From Collinsella aerofaciens (GTDB lineage: Bacteria; Actinomycetota; Coriobacteriia; Coriobacteriales; Coriobacteriaceae), in the NCBI RefSeq assembly GCF_015558785.1, contig NZ_JADMOP010000019.1, forward strand, positions 1-36,090: a DNA stretch of 36,090 nt. The letters are read 5' to 3'. Under the pieces are notes generated by a model. The model did not search any database and was not told the DNA's origin. It saw only the letters and a list, made by a program, of their open reading frames with translations. Below, in pieces: positions 23,248 through 31,276 of the stretch; within the stretch, counting starts at the first letter, position 1, and each line of letters opens with the position of its first letter. A program made the position numbers and the translations under genes.

Positions 23248-25515
23248 TTAGTCCAGGTGCCAAATCTCGTCGTTGTACTGGGAGATCGTGCGGTCGGACG
23301 AGAAGGTGCCGGCGTTGGCGATATTGATCAGCGCCTTGCGCATCCAGGCGTCCTGGTCCTCGTAGTCGGCTAGCACGCGCTCCTTGGTCTGGATGTATTC
23401 CTCAATGTCGAGCAGGGCCATAAACCAGTCCTTGCCCTTGATGTCGTCGTGCAGGCGCTGCAGGCGCTCCGCGTTGCCGGTTGCCATAAAGGCGGGATTG
23501 GTGATGAAGTCCACCAGCAGTTTGATGCCGGGCTTGCGGTAGAGCGCGCCGGCGTTGTAGGTGCCGTCGGCGTAGAGCTGCTCGACCTGTTTGGACGAGG
23601 CGCCAAAGGTATAGATGTTCTCGTCGCCCACGAGCTCAGCAATCTCCACGTTGGCACCGTCGAGCGTGCACAGGGTCAGGGCGCCGTTAAGCATGAACTT
23701 CATGTTAGAGGTGCCGCTCGCCTCTTTGGAGGCCAGGCTGATCTGCTCGGAGATGTCGGCGGCGGGAATCACGCGCTCGGCGGCGGTGACGTTGTAGTTC
23801 TCGATCATGACGACCTGCAGGTAGGGGGCCACGTCGGGGTCGTTGGCTATCCACTGGGACAGCGTCAGGATTAGGTGGATGATGTCCTGAGCGATGGTAT
23901 AGGCAGGCGCTGCCTTGCCGCCAAAGATGATGGTGACGGGGTGCTTAGGCTTATTGCCGTTTTTGATGTCGAGATACTTCCAGATGATGTAGAGCGCGAG
24001 CATCTGCTGGCGCTTGTACTCGTGGATACGCTTGACCTGAACATCGATGATGGCGTTGGAGGGAATGGTCACACCCTGCTCGAGCGCCATGAACTGGCGC
24101 ATGATGGCCTTGGCCTCGGTCTTGGTGGCAGCCAGGCGCTCAAGAACATCTTTGTCGTCGGCGAACTTGGCGAGTTTGCTCAGATCGCCGGTGCTGCGCC
24201 AGTCGGTGCCGATCACATCGTCGAGCAGGTTGGCGAGCGCGGGGTTGGCTCCCTGGATCCAGCGGCGGAAGGTGATGCCGTTGGTCTTGTTGGAGAACTT
24301 CTCGGGGTAGATCTCGTAGAACGGATGAAGCTCGGTGTCCTCCAGGATCTTGGTGTGGAGTGCGGCGACGCCGTTGATGGAGAAGCCAAAGTGGATGTCC
24401 ATGTGGGCCATGTGGACGGTGTCGTACTCGTCGATGATGGCGACACGCGGGTCGTTGTGCTCGGCCTTGGCGACCTCGTCGAGCTTGACGATAATGTCGG
24501 CGATGGCAGGGGAGACCTTCTGCAGGCTGGTGAGCGGCCACTTCTCGAGCGCCTCGGCAAGAATCGTGTGGTTGGTGTAGGCGACCATGGAGCGCACGAT
24601 GGCAACGGCCTCGTCAAACTCGATGTCGTGCTTGGTGGTGAGCAGGCGGATGAGCTCGGGAATGACCATGGTGGGGTGCGTGTCGTTGATCTGGACCACG
24701 GCGTAGCCGGCCAAGTCGTGCAGATTGCTGCCGCGCTCGATGGCCTCGTCGATGAGGAGCTGGGCGGCGTTGCTCACCATGAAGTATTCCTGGTAGATGC
24801 GAAGCAGGCGGCCCTGCTCGTCGGAATCGTCGGGGTAAAGGAACAAGGTGAGATTCTTGGCGATCTCGGTCTTGTCGAAGTCGATGGAGCTGCCGGGGAC
24901 CAGGCCGTCGTCGACACTTGCCAGGTCGAACAGGCGAAGGCGGTTTTTGGTGGGCTGGCCATAACCGGGCACATCGATGTTGACGAGCTTGGAGGTAACG
25001 GCAAAGTCGCCGAACTCGACGGTGTAGGAGTGGTCATCATCGACCAGGATGTCCTGCTCGCCGAGCCACTCGTCGGGGATGGCCTTCTGCTGGTTGTCGA
25101 CAAAGCGTTGACGGAACAGGCCGTAGTGGTAGTTGAGGCCCACGCCGTCGCCGGTAAGGCCCAGCGTGGCAATGGAATCCAGGAAGCACGCGGCCAGACG
25201 GCCCAGGCCGCCGTTGCCGAGCGAAGGCTCGACCTCGAACTCCTCGATCTTGTTGAGGTCGTGGCCGGCGGCGACGAGCTGGTCCTTAACCTCGTCATAG
25301 ATGCCAAGGTCGATCATATTGTTGATGAGCAGCTTGCCGATCAAAAACTCGGCCGAGATGTAGTAGAGCTTTTTCTTGCCGTTGTTGAGCGGACAGGCGG
25401 CAGAGCGCTCCTGCACGAGCTTGACCAGCAGCTTATAAATACGACGGTCATCGAGCTGCTCGAGCGAGGTACCAAAGGACTGCTCGGCGAGTTCCATGAG
25501 GTTAATTTGGGGCAT
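23248..25515 (-). CDS. glgP: Glycogen/maltodextrin phosphorylase
   Basis: It releases glucose 1-phosphate from the ends of alpha-1,4-glucans with phosphate. The family blocks are clear: EPSLGNGGLGRLAACFLDS near residue 98, NYHYGLFRQ, VVQINDTHPTMVIPELIRLL, KRIHEYKRQ and the PLP-lysine segment EASGTSNMKFMLNG near 640. I set the start at the ATG at 25515, since AGGAGG lies six bases before it; the frame could be read from nine codons further upstream. The protein is 755 residues, typical of bacterial MalP/GlgP. It is downstream of malQ on the same strand, so the two work together on maltodextrin brought in by the nearby importer. Confidence 0.94.
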   Translation of the reverse strand: MPQINLMELAEQSFGTSLEQLDDRRIYKLLVKLVQERSAACPLNNGKKKLYYISAEFLIGKLLINNMIDLGIYDEVKDQLVAAGHDLNKIEEFEVEPSLGNGGLGRLAACFLDSIATLGLTGDGVGLNYHYGLFRQRFVDNQQKAIPDEWLGEQDILVDDDHSYTVEFGDFAVTSKLVNIDVPGYGQPTKNRLRLFDLASVDDGLVPGSSIDFDKTEIAKNLTLFLYPDDSDEQGRLLRIYQEYFMVSNAAQLLIDEAIERGSNLHDLAGYAVVQINDTHPTMVIPELIRLLTTKHDIEFDEAVAIVRSMVAYTNHTILAEALEKWPLTSLQKVSPAIADIIVKLDEVAKAEHNDPRVAIIDEYDTVHMAHMDIHFGFSINGVAALHTKILEDTELHPFYEIYPEKFSNKTNGITFRRWIQGANPALANLLDDVIGTDWRSTGDLSKLAKFADDKDVLERLAATKTEAKAIMRQFMALEQGVTIPSNAIIDVQVKRIHEYKRQQMLALYIIWKYLDIKNGNKPKHPVTIIFGGKAAPAYTIAQDIIHLILTLSQWIANDPDVAPYLQVVMIENYNVTAAERVIPAADISEQISLASKEASGTSNMKFMLNGALTLCTLDGANVEIAELVGDENIYTFGASSKQVEQLYADGTYNAGALYRKPGIKLLVDFITNPAFMATGNAERLQRLHDDIKGKDWFMALLDIEEYIQTKERVLADYEDQDAWMRKALINIANAGTFSSDRTISQYNDEIWHLD

Positions 25516-25561
25516 GTTTCCTCCTGTGATGGGTTGTTTCATGTCTGCAATTCATAAGAAG

Positions 25562-25619
25562 CCCGCGCGAGGGATTGAGATGGCCTCGCGCGGGAAAACG
25601 GACGCGTCCGCACGGTGGG
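25562..25619 (-). other. Hairpins between malQ and glgP
   Basis: CCCGCGCGAGG (25562-25572) pairs perfectly with 25584-25594. A second inverted repeat, CGCGTCCG with CGGACGCG, lies just before it in the direction of transcription. Neither is followed by a clear T-run, so they may set relative mRNA levels in a malQ-glgP transcript. Confidence 0.55.
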
Positions 25620-25641
25620 GTGGGGTCGGACGCGGTGGCTT

Positions 25642-27147
25642 CTATTGGGGAAGCTCAATTTCGGCTTCCGACGGAATGCGGAAGTAGGTTTCGGTCCAGT
25701 CGGTGAGCTTGTGCTCGAGCTCGCGGGTGATGGCGCCATCGAGCATGCGCCAGGTCCAGTTGCCGCCCAGGGTGGCGGGGGTGTTGATGCGTGCCTCGTT
25801 GCCCAGATTGAGCAGGTCTTGCATGGTGTAGATGCAGGTATCGCTCACGCTGGCGGCGATGGTGCGGTTGAGTGCATCGGCCATGGGCTCGCCTGCCTGC
25901 TGGTGGGTGTATAGGGCCGCCTGCTCGCGCTGGCGCGGGGTGGCCGTTCCCTCAAACCAACCGCGCGCCGTCTCGTTGTCGTGCGTGCCCACATAGGCGA
26001 CGGTGTTGGCAATGTAGTTGTGCGGCAGGTAGTACGAGTTGGTGCCCTCAAAGGCGAACTGCAAGATTTTCATGCCGGGGAAGCCCGAGTTGTCGCGCAT
26101 GTCGATGACGCCGGGGGTGAGGAAGCCCAGGTCTTCGGCGATGATGGGCAGCGTGCCGAGCTTTTCCTCGAGCGTCTTGAAGAACTTGAGGCCGGGGCCC
26201 TGCGTCCACGAACCGTAGGACGAATCGGGTGAGGAGAACGGCACCTCCCAATAGGCCTCGAAGCCGCGGAAGTGATCCAGGCGGATGACATCGTACATGT
26301 CGAGGGCGGCGCGGATACGGCCCTCCCACCAGGAGAAACCGTCGGCTTCCATGGCGTCCCAGTCGTAGATGGGATTGCCCCAGTACTGGCCGGTGGCCGA
26401 GAACTGGTCGGGCGGCGTGCCAGCGACGCTCACAGGATTACCGGCGGCGTCGATCTTAAAGAGCTCGGGCGTGGCCCACATCTCGACGGAGTCGCGCGAG
26501 ACATAGATGGGCAGGTCGCCGATGATGAGGATATCGCGCTCGTTGGCATAGGCCTTGAGGCGGCTCCACTGACGATTGAAGAAGTACTGCGTCATCTGGT
26601 GGTAGAGCATGCGCGCGGGATGGGCGGCGCAAACCTTGGCAGAAGCCTCGCCACGGGTACGGAGCTCTGCGGGCCACTCCCAAAATGCCTTGAGACCGCA
26701 CTCCTCCTTGACGGTCATGAACTCGCAGTAGGGGATGAGCCAGTCTTCGTTGGTTTGGACAAAGTCGTCGAAGTCGGCCGGCTTGTCGGCGGCAAAGCGC
26801 TCAGCGGCGCGGTCGAGAATCTGACGACGACCACCAAAGATGGCGCCATAGTCGACATTGCTGGGGTCAGAGCCCAGGTACACGCCGTCGATATCTCGCT
26901 GCTCCAGATAGCCGGCCTCGATAAGCTCGGCAAAGTCGATGAAGTTGGGGTTGCCCGCACGGGCCGAGAACGACTGATAGGGCGAGTCGCCATAGCTCGT
27001 CGTCGTAAGGGGCAGAATCTGCCAATAATGTTGTTTGCACGAGGCGAGGAAATCGACAAAGTCATAGGCGTTCCAGCCAAAGCCGCCGATGCCATACGGT
27101 CCGGGCAGAGACGAGATGGGCATGAGAACACCGCTTGCACGCTCCAT
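25642..27147 (-). CDS. malQ: 4-alpha-glucanotransferase (amylomaltase)
   Basis: It moves alpha-1,4-glucan segments between maltodextrins, releasing glucose. Family features include RASGVLMPISSLPGPYGIGGFG at the start, QILPLTTTSYGDSPYQSFSARAGNP near 55, the catalytic Asp block VIRLDHFRGFEAYWEVP near 290, IIAEDLGFLTP with the acid/base Glu near 340, and VGTHDNETARGW near 395. I set the start at the ATG at 27147, with GGTGAG seven bases before it; that gives 501 residues, the usual length, against 555 for the longest frame. A promoter with an operator-like palindrome lies about 90-115 bp upstream. Confidence 0.93.
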   Translation of the reverse strand: MERASGVLMPISSLPGPYGIGGFGWNAYDFVDFLASCKQHYWQILPLTTTSYGDSPYQSFSARAGNPNFIDFAELIEAGYLEQRDIDGVYLGSDPSNVDYGAIFGGRRQILDRAAERFAADKPADFDDFVQTNEDWLIPYCEFMTVKEECGLKAFWEWPAELRTRGEASAKVCAAHPARMLYHQMTQYFFNRQWSRLKAYANERDILIIGDLPIYVSRDSVEMWATPELFKIDAAGNPVSVAGTPPDQFSATGQYWGNPIYDWDAMEADGFSWWEGRIRAALDMYDVIRLDHFRGFEAYWEVPFSSPDSSYGSWTQGPGLKFFKTLEEKLGTLPIIAEDLGFLTPGVIDMRDNSGFPGMKILQFAFEGTNSYYLPHNYIANTVAYVGTHDNETARGWFEGTATPRQREQAALYTHQQAGEPMADALNRTIAASVSDTCIYTMQDLLNLGNEARINTPATLGGNWTWRMLDGAITRELEHKLTDWTETYFRIPSEAEIELPQ

Positions 27148-27231
27148 GGATGTGCTCACCAACCTTCTTGTTGTGGGATCGGCCTGCAGATGGGTGAACA
27201 GCCCGTCCCGAGTTTTAGAGTCGATGTCCCT

Positions 27232-27261
27232 ATTGTAGAACATGTTGTTTAAACATGTATA
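27232..27261 (-). promoter_or_regulatory. malQ promoter with operator candidate 5
   Basis: On the minus strand TATACA (27261-27256) and TACAAT (27237-27232) are 18 bp apart. The palindrome TTGTTTAAACAT (27245-27256) fills most of the spacer and touches the -35. This is the classic place for a repressor and the same motif as upstream of the PTS, gntR and ABC genes. Confidence 0.6.
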
Positions 27262-27308
27262 GGCGAGTTTAAAAAGTTGGCCCCTTTTCGGTAAATGGTT
27301 ACGCGCCA

Positions 27309-27344
27309 TGAAAAAGCCCCGGTCTCACATCGTGAGATCGGGGC
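27309..27344 (-). terminator. galE terminator
   Basis: On the minus strand GCCCCGATCTCAC pairs with GTGAGACCGGGGC (27316-27344) and is followed by TTTTT. It separates galE from malQ. Confidence 0.88.
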
Positions 27345-27367
27345 AAGAACGCTATGTAGGTTTTTTG

Positions 27368-28429
27368 CTACTCGGCGTCGGCGAAGCCGTTGGGGTTATG
27401 GCTCTGCCAATTCCAACTGTCGCGGCACATGTCCGCGATATCGTACTGGGCCTTCCAACCCATCATGCGTTCGGCCTTGGAGGCATCGCACCAGTTGGCG
27501 GCGATATCGCCGGCACGGCGCTCGCGAATCACGTAGGGCAGCTCCTTGCCGCAGGCCTTGGAGAAGGCGGCGACGACCTCGAGTACCGAGGTGCCGGTGC
27601 CGGTGCCCAGGTTAAAGATCTCGACGCCGGTCTTGCCGTTCATCCAGTTAAGGGCGGCAACGTGACCAGAGGCCAGATCGCACACGTGGATGTAGTCGCG
27701 CACGCCGGTGCCGTCGGAGGTGGGGTAGTCGTTGCCAAAGACCTGAACGGCCTCGAGCTTGCCCACGGCGACCTGGGCGACATAGGGCACCAAGTTGTTG
27801 GGGATGCCCTTGGGGTCCTCGCCGATCAGGCCCGACGGATGAGCGCCGATGGGGTTGAAGTAACGGAGCAGCACGACGTCCCACTCGGGGTCGGCGGTGT
27901 GGACGTCCATAAGGATCTGCTCGATCATCCACTTGGTCCAACCATAGGGGTTGGTCGCGGGCTTCTTAGGATCCTCCTCGGTGACGGGCGGGTTGTCCGG
28001 GTCGCCGTAGACGGTCGAGGAGCTCGAGAAGATGATGGACTTGCAGCCATGGTTGCGCATGACGTCGATGAGCACCAGGGTGTTCTCGATGTTGTTGTGG
28101 TAGTATTCGACGGGCTTGCTCACCGACTCGCCGACGGCCTTAAAGCCGGCAAAGTGGATGACGCGGTCGATCTGATGGGTATCGAAGATCTTGTTCATCG
28201 CATCGCGGTCGAGCACGTTGGCCTCGTAGAAGGTGAGGTTCTTGGCGGCCTCGTCGCCCACGATGGTCTTGACGCGCTCGACGGCGACGGCGCTGGAGTT
28301 GGAGAGATCATCGACGATGACGACCTGGTAGCCACCTTCGAGCAGCTGAACGACGGTGTGCGAGCCGATAAAGCCGGCGCCACCGGTAACGAGGACGCAG
28401 GTGTCTTTGGGGTCGAGTGCTTTGGACAT
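27368..28429 (-). CDS. galE: UDP-glucose 4-epimerase
   Basis: It interconverts UDP-glucose and UDP-galactose, the last step of the Leloir pathway, and feeds cell-surface polysaccharide synthesis. The NAD Rossmann motif GGAGFIGSH lies at the start. The catalytic Ser/Thr region is SSSSTVYGDP, and the YxxxK pair is in NPYGWTK. LRYFNPIGAHPSG and GTGVRDYIHVCDLA are typical GalE blocks. Its 353 residues fit. GGAG lies six bases before the ATG. It has its own terminator and lies upstream of malQ in the same direction. Confidence 0.95.
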   Translation of the reverse strand: MSKALDPKDTCVLVTGGAGFIGSHTVVQLLEGGYQVVIVDDLSNSSAVAVERVKTIVGDEAAKNLTFYEANVLDRDAMNKIFDTHQIDRVIHFAGFKAVGESVSKPVEYYHNNIENTLVLIDVMRNHGCKSIIFSSSSTVYGDPDNPPVTEEDPKKPATNPYGWTKWMIEQILMDVHTADPEWDVVLLRYFNPIGAHPSGLIGEDPKGIPNNLVPYVAQVAVGKLEAVQVFGNDYPTSDGTGVRDYIHVCDLASGHVAALNWMNGKTGVEIFNLGTGTGTSVLEVVAAFSKACGKELPYVIRERRAGDIAANWCDASKAERMMGWKAQYDIADMCRDSWNWQSHNPNGFADAE

Positions 28430-28624
28430 GTAGTCTCCTATCGAATCAGGAACACTTCTTCAGGGGAGTATAGCGCAGGCAGGGACGCCCAAATCGTGCG
28501 CTGTGGGAAAAGCAGAGGATTGTGCTAACGTACTCATCAGAAGAGCTTGCGTACGCATAACCTGATCTTTGGCATTTGCTTACGAGCCGCTGACCTTGTA
28601 GTTTCCTGCCGTTCGTGGAAATCG

Positions 28625-28657
28625 TTGGGACGCGCCATATGTACGCTAATATGTATG
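28625..28657 (+). promoter_or_regulatory. Promoter of the NlpC/P60 gene with CATATG motif, copy B
   Basis: TTGGGA (28625-28630) and TAATAT (28647-28652) are 16 bp apart. CCATATGTACG (28635-28645) and ATATGTATG (28649-28657) overlap the spacer and -10 and resemble the site at 9867-9887. Confidence 0.45.
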
Positions 28658-28696
28658 AGTTGAGCGACATATAAATAAACATGTAACGGAGTACAT

Positions 28697-29902
28697 ATGT
28701 CACCAAACAGCGATTCCATCCTTTCCCAGGAGCTCTCGCGCCGCACTGCCCTCAAGGCCCTGTTCGGCGCCGCTTCTGCGGCAGTTCTTTTTGGCCTGCC
28801 CGCTCGCGCCCATGCGGCGGAGGCTTCCAAAGAAACAACCGATAAACTGAATGCCGCCCAGGCCCAGCTCGACGAGGTTCAGGCCCAGCTCGACAGCATC
28901 GCAAATGAGTATGCGGCGCTGGCCAACAAGAATGCCCAGACCCTCAACGACATCGAGAATGTCCAGGGCAAGATTGACGACACGCAGGCCCAGATCGATG
29001 AAAAGAAGGCCGAGCTCAAGAAGAAGCGCAACGACCTTTCCGATCGCGTGGCCGCCAGCTACAAGTCCGGCGGCACGAACATCCTGTCGCTGCTGCTGGC
29101 CTCTGGCTCGTTTGAGGAACTCGTCGCCAACGCGCATTACGTTGAGAAGATCAACAAGAGCGACCGCGACGCCATCGAGGACATTCAGACCATCCAGGAA
29201 GAGCTCGATGCGCAAAAGACCGAGCTCGAGTCGCAGAAGGCCGACTTAGAGAAGCTCAAGGACCAGCAGACTGCCCAGATGCAGGACATGCAGGCCAAGC
29301 AGCAAGAAGTCCAGACCGTGCTGAACGGTCTTTCCGACGACGTCAAGGAGCTCATGGCTCAGCGCGATTCCGAGATCCTCGCTGCCGCCCAGGCTGAGGA
29401 GGCCGCTAGGAAGGCTGCCGCTGCCGCGGCTGCCGCGAACAAGAACAATTCCTACTCGGGTGGTTCGAGCTCGGGTGGTGGATCGTACGCGCCCGGAACT
29501 CCGCAGCAGAATGCCGGCTCGGGCAAGCAGCAGGCTGTCGTCAACGCGTGCTACTCCACGCCTTCGCCGGGTCAGAACTGGTGCGCGGCGTGGGTCACCA
29601 ATGTCTTCCGTAACGCCGGCGTGGGCTATTTTGGTGGTAACGCGTGCGATATGTTTAACGCATGGTGCTATAGCTCCGACCGCTCGGCGCTGCAGGTGGG
29701 CATGATCGTGGCCGATTCCTCGCACAGCGGCACGGGTGCTCCGGGCCTTATCTACGGTCATGTGGGTATCTACGTTGGCGGCGGCATCGTTATGAGCAAC
29801 GAGGGTGCCATTACGTCTAAGTCGCTCGATTCGTTTATTAGCTTCTATGGCACTGGCTCTGGCGTGCGTTGGGGCTGGCTCGGCGGTATTGCGCTGTCGT
29901 AG
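28697..29902 (+). CDS. Secreted coiled-coil NlpC/P60-type cell wall hydrolase (PcsB/RipA-like)
   Basis: The N-terminus carries a twin-arginine signal (LSRRTALKALFG, then a hydrophobic stretch and ARAHA). Residues 45-250 form a long coiled coil of Gln/Glu/Lys/Ala, as in PcsB and RipA, whose coils control access to the active site. A Gly/Ser linker follows. The C-terminal domain (about 285-401) is a Cys-His peptidase, with C296 in QNWCAAWVTNVF and H355 in YGHVGIYVGGG. Such enzymes cut peptidoglycan stem peptides at division. ACGGAG precedes the ATG. Palindromic element E4 follows 19 bp after the stop, then a normal terminator. Confidence 0.88.
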   Translation: MSPNSDSILSQELSRRTALKALFGAASAAVLFGLPARAHAAEASKETTDKLNAAQAQLDEVQAQLDSIANEYAALANKNAQTLNDIENVQGKIDDTQAQIDEKKAELKKKRNDLSDRVAASYKSGGTNILSLLLASGSFEELVANAHYVEKINKSDRDAIEDIQTIQEELDAQKTELESQKADLEKLKDQQTAQMQDMQAKQQEVQTVLNGLSDDVKELMAQRDSEILAAAQAEEAARKAAAAAAAANKNNSYSGGSSSGGGSYAPGTPQQNAGSGKQQAVVNACYSTPSPGQNWCAAWVTNVFRNAGVGYFGGNACDMFNAWCYSSDRSALQVGMIVADSSHSGTGAPGLIYGHVGIYVGGGIVMSNEGAITSKSLDSFISFYGTGSGVRWGWLGGIALS

Positions 29903-29921
29903 CTGCGGTTTGAAGCAAGTT

Positions 29922-30052
29922 GGTCCGGGACCGCGGGCGAGGCATAAGGTTGCCTGCTCTACAGTCCTGCGCAAGACGAAGGCCACATTAAGTGGCCTTC
30001 TTTGCGTGCGGAACTCGCGACCAACCTTATGCCTCGCCCGCGGTCCCGGACC
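29922..30052 (+). repeat. Palindromic element E4 (related core, 31-bp arms)
   Basis: Perfect 31-bp arms lie at 29922-29952 and 30022-30052. The 69-nt core (29953-30021) begins CCTGCTCTACAGTCCTGC and ends GCGGAACTCGCGA like the other copies. Its apical stem is GAAGGCCAC/GTGGCCTTC with the same ATTAA loop, so a base pair was exchanged on both strands relative to E1. The inner junction reads TTG-core-CAA where the others read TTT-core-AAA, again a paired change. It lies between the hydrolase stop codon and its terminator at 30105. Confidence 0.92.
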
Positions 30053-30104
30053 TTCCGGGTTCGGGGCGCGACACACCGGACTGGGTTATCTGAATAAATA
30101 TGGT

Positions 30105-30132
30105 GAAGGCCCCTTTCGGGGCCTTCTTTGTT
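30105..30132 (+). terminator. Terminator of the NlpC/P60 gene
   Basis: GAAGGCCCC (30105-30113) and GGGGCCTTC (30118-30126) form a perfect 9-bp stem with a TTTC loop, followed by TTTGTT. It abuts the stop codon of the converging murB gene. Confidence 0.88.
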
Positions 30133-31093
30133 AAAGGAATTCGCCGACTCGGTGGACTTCGGGTTCTAGGTCTACGTCGAACTGCTCTTTGACTTTGGCT
30201 TGGATGTCGCGGATGAGTTCGTCAACGTCGGCGGCGGTGGCGTGGTCGGCGTTGACGATAAAGCCGCAGTGCTTTTCGCTTACCTGCGCGCCGCCGACAG
30301 CATGGCCGCGCAGGCCGGCATCCATGATGAGTTTGCCGGCAAAGTAGCCCTCGGGGCGCTTGAAGGTGGAGCCGGCACTCGGCATGTCGAGCGGCTGCTT
30401 GTCCTCGCGGCGCTGGCGGTAGTCGTCCATGTCGGCCTTGATCATCGCGGCGTTGCCCGGGGCGAGATTGAAAGTGGCCGAAAGCACGATGAAACCGTCG
30501 TCGGCAATGCGGCTCTTGCGATAGCCCAGGTTGAGTTCGTCGACATCGAACTCGATGATGTTGCCGCTGCCGCGGGTGCCGTCGTCGAGCTGGCGAGCGG
30601 GTTTGTAGACGCGCACGGACTCCAGCACATCGGCCATGCAGGCACCGTAGGCACCGGCGTTCATGTAGCAGGCGCCGCCGACCGATCCGGGGATGCCCGA
30701 GATGGGCTCCATGCCGGTAAGGCCGGCCTCGGCTGCCGCCGCGGCGACATCGGAAAGCAAGGCACCGGCTGCCGCCGTGACATGCGTGCCGCCGACCGTA
30801 ATGTCGGAGAGGCCCTTGCTCAGCGCCACGACAACGCCGCGGATACCCTTGTCGCCGACGAGCAGGTCGGAGCCGTTGCCCACGATGGTGAGCGGCAGGT
30901 CGCAGCGATAACAGGTGTCGAGCGTGGCGACGAGGCCCTGCTCGGTATCGGGCGTGACAAAGACGTCGGCCGGGCCGCCGATCTTAAACGTGGTGTGCTC
31001 GCGCATGGGCTCGCTCATCAGCACGTTGTCCTCGCCGGCAACGCCAGCAAGCGCGCACAGCAGGTCCTCGTTAAAAAAGTCGTTCTCGTGCAT
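30131..31093 (-). CDS. murB: UDP-N-acetylenolpyruvoylglucosamine reductase
   Basis: This FAD enzyme reduces the enolpyruvyl group to make UDP-MurNAc for peptidoglycan. Visible blocks are HTTFKIGGPADVF, IVGNGSDLLVGD, the FAD-binding GIPGSVGGACYMNAGAYG, the GYRKSR motif with its Tyr and Arg, PSAGSTFKRPEG with the catalytic Ser, and LEPEVHRVG with the catalytic Glu. I set the start at the ATG at 31093, with AAGGCGG eight bases before it. The longer frame begins with TTG and lacks a ribosome site. The protein is then 320 residues. It converges on the wall-hydrolase gene and diverges from lacI. Confidence 0.94.
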   Translation of the reverse strand: MHENDFFNEDLLCALAGVAGEDNVLMSEPMREHTTFKIGGPADVFVTPDTEQGLVATLDTCYRCDLPLTIVGNGSDLLVGDKGIRGVVVALSKGLSDITVGGTHVTAAAGALLSDVAAAAAEAGLTGMEPISGIPGSVGGACYMNAGAYGACMADVLESVRVYKPARQLDDGTRGSGNIIEFDVDELNLGYRKSRIADDGFIVLSATFNLAPGNAAMIKADMDDYRQRREDKQPLDMPSAGSTFKRPEGYFAGKLIMDAGLRGHAVGGAQVSEKHCGFIVNADHATAADVDELIRDIQAKVKEQFDVDLEPEVHRVGEFL

Positions 31094-31276
31094 ACGAATA
31101 TCCGCCTTTTGGTGGTCGTTGTCATCAATCGATTGCAATATACCCCACCCGGACGGATTTGGTGCGCTGGCGGCGATAAAACAGCCGTCTACCGGATTGG
31201 TAAAGTGTTTATCACCGAGGTAGAGGGGTAGTCGCTATACTTTCAAGAGATTGCGCGTAAACCCGGAAGGAGCGAG

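Noticed and set aside
23875-25557. A 560-residue plus-strand reading frame opposite glgP
   Set aside because: Val/Asp/Gly-rich shadow of the phosphorylase, which has all its motifs on the minus strand.
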